Source: Stomorhina lunata (Eukaryota > Arthropoda > Insecta > Diptera > Rhiniidae). Taken from it: 64,000 nt of DNA. The position numbers and the translations under genes are program-made. Below are positions 59,701 through 64,000 of the stretch, in pieces. The first letter of the stretch is position 1; each line of letters opens with the position of its first letter. The notes under the pieces were generated by a model, which was given only the letters and a program-made list of their open reading frames with translations, was not told the DNA's origin and made no database searches. The stretch is taken from positions 1,798,001 to 1,862,000 of the forward strand of contig OW121740.1 of assembly GCA_933228675.1 (NCBI GenBank), in the 5' to 3' direction.

Positions 59701-59901
59701 AATTTTTACAAAATTTTGTTTGTTATTTTTGTTTTATTTAATAATTTTTAATTTCATTAGCTGTCACGTTTTTGTATCGACATACAAATTGCATTTTTCC
59801 TTTCCACCTGCATATTTACAAATAACCTGCTAGTGTTATTTACTATATGGAAATGTAATATTAATACACCTACAGACATACTCATACGTATATAACTATA
59901 A

Positions 59902-60023
59902 ACATTCCAAATACATTCAAACAAAACTGTAGAAAAATTTGCGGGAAAAACGACAGTAATGATAAAAGCAACGGAAACAATTGCCACAATGCAAATTGCA
60001 AAAGTCAAGTGGAGCGTATTTCC
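59902..60023 (+). other. Exon-like stretch ending in a GTAAGTC donor
   Basis: Open in one + strand frame from 59902 to the donor at 60024. It includes an ATG at 59959 followed by IKATETIATMQIAKVKWSVF. Without splicing the frame hits a stop at the donor itself. No acceptor is evident upstream. The CAA/GCAAC-rich composition also fits an untranslated leader. On the other strand the same bases give a hydrophobic frame that is probably a mirror artefact. Confidence 0.2.
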
Positions 60024-60915
60024 GTAAGTCAATGCCTGTGTTTGTATTCAGTCATTTGCATTAAGTGCTTAACAAGCCTATTGTACTCGTAACGGTAAAA
60101 CACTTACAACGGTAAAACACTTGCACAAACAAACAGAAATCTATAGAAAAAACATATAACGTTATATTCTAAGTATATGAAGTAGTCTTTTGAAGTTTAT
60201 TTGCGATTTACGAGGACCTAAAGAAAAAATAACAATAAATACAACTACACGCCCACTATTGGGAATGCAACGTATAACATAGATATCAGAGGTAAATAGC
60301 GCTGGTTTATATGAAAGCATTTGTCTGTTTGTTTTTAAAATATAAATAATTTTCATTGTAGCATGAATAAGTAAAAATCAAGATTTAGAGTTTTTTTTTT
60401 TAAATACAATGTTCAACATTTAGTACAAAACTTAGAGACAAACAATACCAAAAGAATCCAAGACAATTTATGTTTATGCGTCCTTTTATTTGTAACATAT
60501 TTAAACGAATTATGAATACTTAAGACAGAGAAAGATAGAGAATTCAATATTGGCTGTGAAATAAGCCTGTGATAGTGGGTGGATTAAATTATTTATAAAA
60601 TATTATGTTTGCGGTTTTTATCTGGTTTGTTTTCAAATTTATTTGCATAATATTCCCTTTAATATTTACATAAACCAATTTATCTTCTTAATGCGGTAAA
60701 AATTTGTTATTTCCAAGATGCTCAAGAAAAGTAGACCACTCCATATACAAGAAATAAGCATAAAGATAGTAGTTATGTATATAAAAATTTGCATTTTTTA
60801 TCCTACCTTCAAAAATCCCAAAACGCTACTTCATTTTTGGACTTGCCTTGCTAAAAATTTATGACTTTATTTTGAGAAAAAAAAAAAATTGATTTAAAAA
60901 GCCTTTAAAATAATA
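60024..60915. other. AT-rich non-coding stretch
   Basis: A tandem duplication of AACGGTAAAACACTT occurs at about 60092-60122. No gene. Confidence 0.4.
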
Positions 60916-61070
60916 GCTGTGTTCCAGAACTACCAATACTGTACAATATTGTACAAGTTTTAATCAGAAACTACAGGAAAGTGTTCCTGTACTGAAAAAA
61001 ATGACTTAATTGTAATTTCTGGTTAAAAATTGTACAATATTGTACAGTATTGGTAGTTCTGGAACACAGC
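60916..61070. mobile_element. 155-bp TA-flanked miniature inverted-repeat element
   Basis: The first 41 bases (GCTGTGTTCCAGAACTACCA, then ATACTGTACAATATTGTACA, then A) are perfectly inverted at the right end, and similarity continues with few mismatches to about 57 bases, leaving a 40-base centre. TA flanks both sides, as expected for Tc1/mariner-mobilised miniature elements. Within each arm TTGTACAATATTGTACAA is itself nearly palindromic. The perfect arms suggest a fairly recent insertion. Confidence 0.88.
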
Positions 61071-62455
61071 TAATAATAATAAAAAAGTCACTTTTAGTCC
61101 CATCATTATTGTAAACTTTCTGTTAAATTTTGTTTATTGAAAGTATTCTTTAATATGTTTCATTTTAATTTTTTGCAATTATTTTTGTACAAACACTTGG
61201 TATTCCGTGAAGGCAGCACCACCGGAAGGAATCATCGTTGAAAAATTTCAAATCCCATTAAATAATGTTTTTAAAAATTTGGATTATTTGAAAACAAAAA
61301 GCAATGCGTAATCAATTTCATTTAAGGAATTTAAAACCATATAAATGCTCTTATTTTGTCTTTAAACTGGACCAAATTGTCTACGCCGTTATCAAAAAAA
61401 TTCAAAATTTTCTTACATTAAATATAACATTATTTACTGATCGTTATCTCCGGATTTTTAACTAAATTAAATTATTTTTATAGACTCTAAAATTTCCTCT
61501 ATTGTCTTCAATCTTATTTAAATTTCACTTGTCTATCTTTTAAGTTTATTATACACCAAAGTTAAATATTTCATTATTCTTATCTAAAATTTATTTAAAG
61601 TTTAATGAAGTCCTTTCTTGTTTGTTGTGCAAGAGCGCGTTTGAGAATATTTTAAAATTAAATGACATCCTTTTAATTTTTCTTACAAAATTTTCGCAGG
61701 CGACAAAAATAGGTGTTGTTTGCCAGGTGGACTACTTCCTTAAGATAAAAACACCTCAAAATGTCTTTAGATTATTCTTTTATTTTTTATAGTTTATTTC
61801 TTTTTCGCTGAGTTGTTTTGTGGAGGGTTTGTATAGCCGTTTTTTATAAATGACTGCAATTTGAGTTGTCATTTCTCTTTATTACACATTCCCACCCATA
61901 TAAAAAAAACAGCTGCACATAAAGCAAAAAATAAAAAATAGAAAACGTGAAATAAAAGGTCGTCGCAGCTTGTATTGCTTAAAACGGAAATGATGTTGTC
62001 ACCAGTAAAAGAAGTTTCATTTCCGTTTAGAAATTGTTTGCAGTTGTAGTTGTGGTGTTTCCCACTCACATTCTCTTTTCTGTTTTACCTTAACCTGCGT
62101 TTTGTGCACATTTTAGGAATTGTATGCGAGCGAGTACTTGGTAGAAGACTATTTAGTTTCATTTTTGACTACAGTAAGAGTCCATTAGAACTTGTAAATT
62201 GTTCCTATATTTTATATTTTTCTATTGCTTTCCCCATATTTTCGTTTTTGTATTTTTGCTGATAATTAAAACGTTGAGCATTTTGGATTTTTGTTTTATT
62301 GCAAAAACGTGCGTTGCTTATAAAACGGAAGTTGTCATGTACTTATGTATATGTGAGAGTCTTTAGTTGTGTATATGTGTGTTTGAATTTCAAAGCATAT
62401 AAAAAGGCTTTTTAACAAATTTCATTTACGTTTTTTTTTGTACTGGTAAATGCGC
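61071..62455. other. AT-rich non-coding stretch
   Basis: Frames at 61869 and 62050 on opposite strands overlap head to head and show no family features. No repeats noted. Confidence 0.35.
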
Positions 62456-62463
62456 CAAAGCGG

Positions 62464-62580
62464 ATGTCACACTTATGTGACATTAAGCTGTGAATAATCT
62501 ACAAGATTACAAAGAGCTTAATATTAAATGTTGTTATGATGATGATGACGTCATCAGCATTATCATCATACACAGCGGCC
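62464..62580. promoter_or_regulatory. Possible regulatory cluster with a consensus CRE palindrome
   Basis: TGACGTCA, the full cAMP-response element, lies at 62546-62553 inside a larger inverted repeat (GATGATGACGTCATC). About 80 bases upstream is another small palindrome, ATGTCACACTTATGTGACAT (62464-62483). Palindromic CREs bind CREB/ATF dimers (known). Whether this one is used is unknown, and simple GAT-repeat origin could produce it. Confidence 0.35.
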
Positions 62581-63627
62581 AAAGATATTAATTTAATGTT
62601 TCTGTAGAGATTAATTTAAGTATGTATGTGTTTATTGTAAGGATTTTTAATATTTGTTTTTGATTACATTCATTTTTGTTTATTAATAAAATCGGTAATC
62701 ACGTTCCTGTTGGTCACATTCGAAAAATAATTAACCAAGTTAAAGTGGGAAATTACTATGACGTGACCTGGCAAATTAACAAGGACAAGATTTCTGATTA
62801 ATAATATACGTGATAATATTTTTTAAAGATCCGGGCTCTGAGTAAGAAATAGGTCTAATGTGCACAGAGGAAATTAATGAAATAATGTAGGAAATGAAAA
62901 GGATTGGAAATGAAACATAACACAGGAGAAGCCTAAAATTGAGATAAAAAAGTTAGTCTTATATATATAAAGTCTATCATTGTAGCATTTGCAAATTAGT
63001 TTAACAAATAAAAAATTTTCCATATTATATTCATTTGCTAAATCGATTTAAAAATGCTTTGATGAACTGGTGTAATATATGTATTTAATACATATTTTCA
63101 GCATAAGAATATAATTAAATAAAAGAATTTGGTAGATTCGTTAGTTTTTTAAAGACATATATTTAGTATAAATTAAAAATATATAAATAAATTAGATTGC
63201 CTCTAAAATTTTACAAGCATCTGTCTAAAACATCTATTAAAAAAGAAAATGTAATTGTTTTTGTTTTATAATTTTTAAGGATTCTTTATACAATTAAATA
63301 TAAACTTTTGGGAGAAGTCTTTCATTATCCTTTTAGAAATAATTATCTGAAGCATTTACTGCATGAAGCTTCCTGAATTTGAAGTGGAATTAACAAAATA
63401 TCACTGTGCTACACGGAAAATTGCTTGGGATAATCATATACAAATTTTGCTTTATTGGAATTTACCGAATATAAAATCATATACATTAATGAGGGTCAAT
63501 TTGTATAAAGCAAAAATATACTTCCAGTCGGTTGTCAAAATTGTGAACTACAACTAAGAAAATTTGCTTAGGAAACCAAATTTCTACAGTCATCTTCATT
63601 TTTATGACTATCTACACACATACAAAT
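62581..63627. other. AT-rich non-coding stretch
   Basis: A 64-codon frame at 63363 has no recognisable domain. Otherwise empty. Confidence 0.4.
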
Positions 63628-63675
63628 ACTTCATACTTTGTATATAAAAAGAAAAGAAATTACAAAGTATGAAGT
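63628..63675. repeat. Hairpin with perfect 15-bp arms
   Basis: ACTTCATACTTTGTA at 63628-63642 is exactly inverted at 63661-63675, around an 18-base A-rich loop. No poly-T tract or promoter is linked to it, and its role is unknown. Confidence 0.6.
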
Positions 63676-64000
63676 TGGTTTTTAACTTAAAAAGTAGCTG
63701 CTTTGTTGGGTAAATTTTCTTAGAATAGTCAAGAAAAAATTTTACTTACTCTAATGTTTTCGATCACTTTATTTTGTACTTTTGCTTATTGCTAATAGCA
63801 GATATAGAAGATTTCAGAAAGTAAAATGTGTTATTTTTTTGTTGCTAGAAAAAATCAACAAAACTATTAAAATTTGTATTATAAACTTTATGAGAAGTTT
63901 TAATCTCTACATTAAACTTAAGCAAAAAAGTGGGAAAGTTTCATGTATTTACATAATTCATGCGCTTAAAACAATAAATATTAAATCAAAAACACCGTAT
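63676..64000. other. AT-rich non-coding end of window
   Basis: No feature recognised. Confidence 0.4.

Overview
The window reads as non-coding chromosomal DNA of a higher (brachyceran) fly, most likely a calyptrate. The grounds are the very high A+T content by eye, CAA/ACA-rich leader-like stretches, TATA and TCAGT-type start sites, GTAAGT splice donors, a tRNA-derived SINE, Tc1/mariner-type remains, and no gene-dense or operon-like layout. No complete protein gene is present. Nearly all short open frames are chance or repeat-derived. The species call is inference only.

Layout. 1-7.6 kb: paired dispersed repeats and a decayed, antisense copy of the C-terminal half of a 26S proteasome subunit Rpn1/PSMD2 gene (4831-5550). 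7.6-8.6 kb: a G+C-rich, TG-repeat tract followed by a plausible core promoter and untranslated leader on the + strand. 10-13.1 kb: back-to-back mobile elements, comprising a 1-kb dispersed repeat (called family A here), a TGTGGC-ended element with reiterated motifs, an internally deleted Tc3-like element with inverted termini and TA target duplication, and a small hairpin. 14-15.2 kb: a CATT/CACT microsatellite and leader-like sequence ending in a strong splice donor. 15.7-38.6 kb: more family A copies, several miniature inverted-repeat elements, a SINE, a 132-bp tandem repeat, a 131-bp near-perfect palindrome, a possible 75-nt coding microexon (24287-24361) and a second leader-like stretch (29350-29564). 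41.8-43.3 kb and 57.9-59.7 kb: two large arrays of related 31-bp and 30-bp satellites, each unit carrying the palindrome TTTTCTATAGAAAA. 45-52.4 kb: three further SINE copies and two miniature elements with multiply repeated internal motifs. 54.5-55.6 kb: a 1.16-kb foldback element with inverted arms of about 245 bp. 60.9-63.7 kb: another TA-flanked miniature element, a consensus CRE palindrome and a hairpin.

How it works together: the leader-like and exon-like fragments, all on the + strand, would fit the 5' region and long introns of one large gene transcribed left to right, with the repeats as intron cargo. That is inference, and no exon here could be tied to a named gene. I found no convincing undescribed multi-gene system. 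The most unusual content is the foldback element, the twin palindromic satellites, a set of short elements built from reiterated subterminal motifs, and a SINE copy with an exact 12-bp internal inversion.
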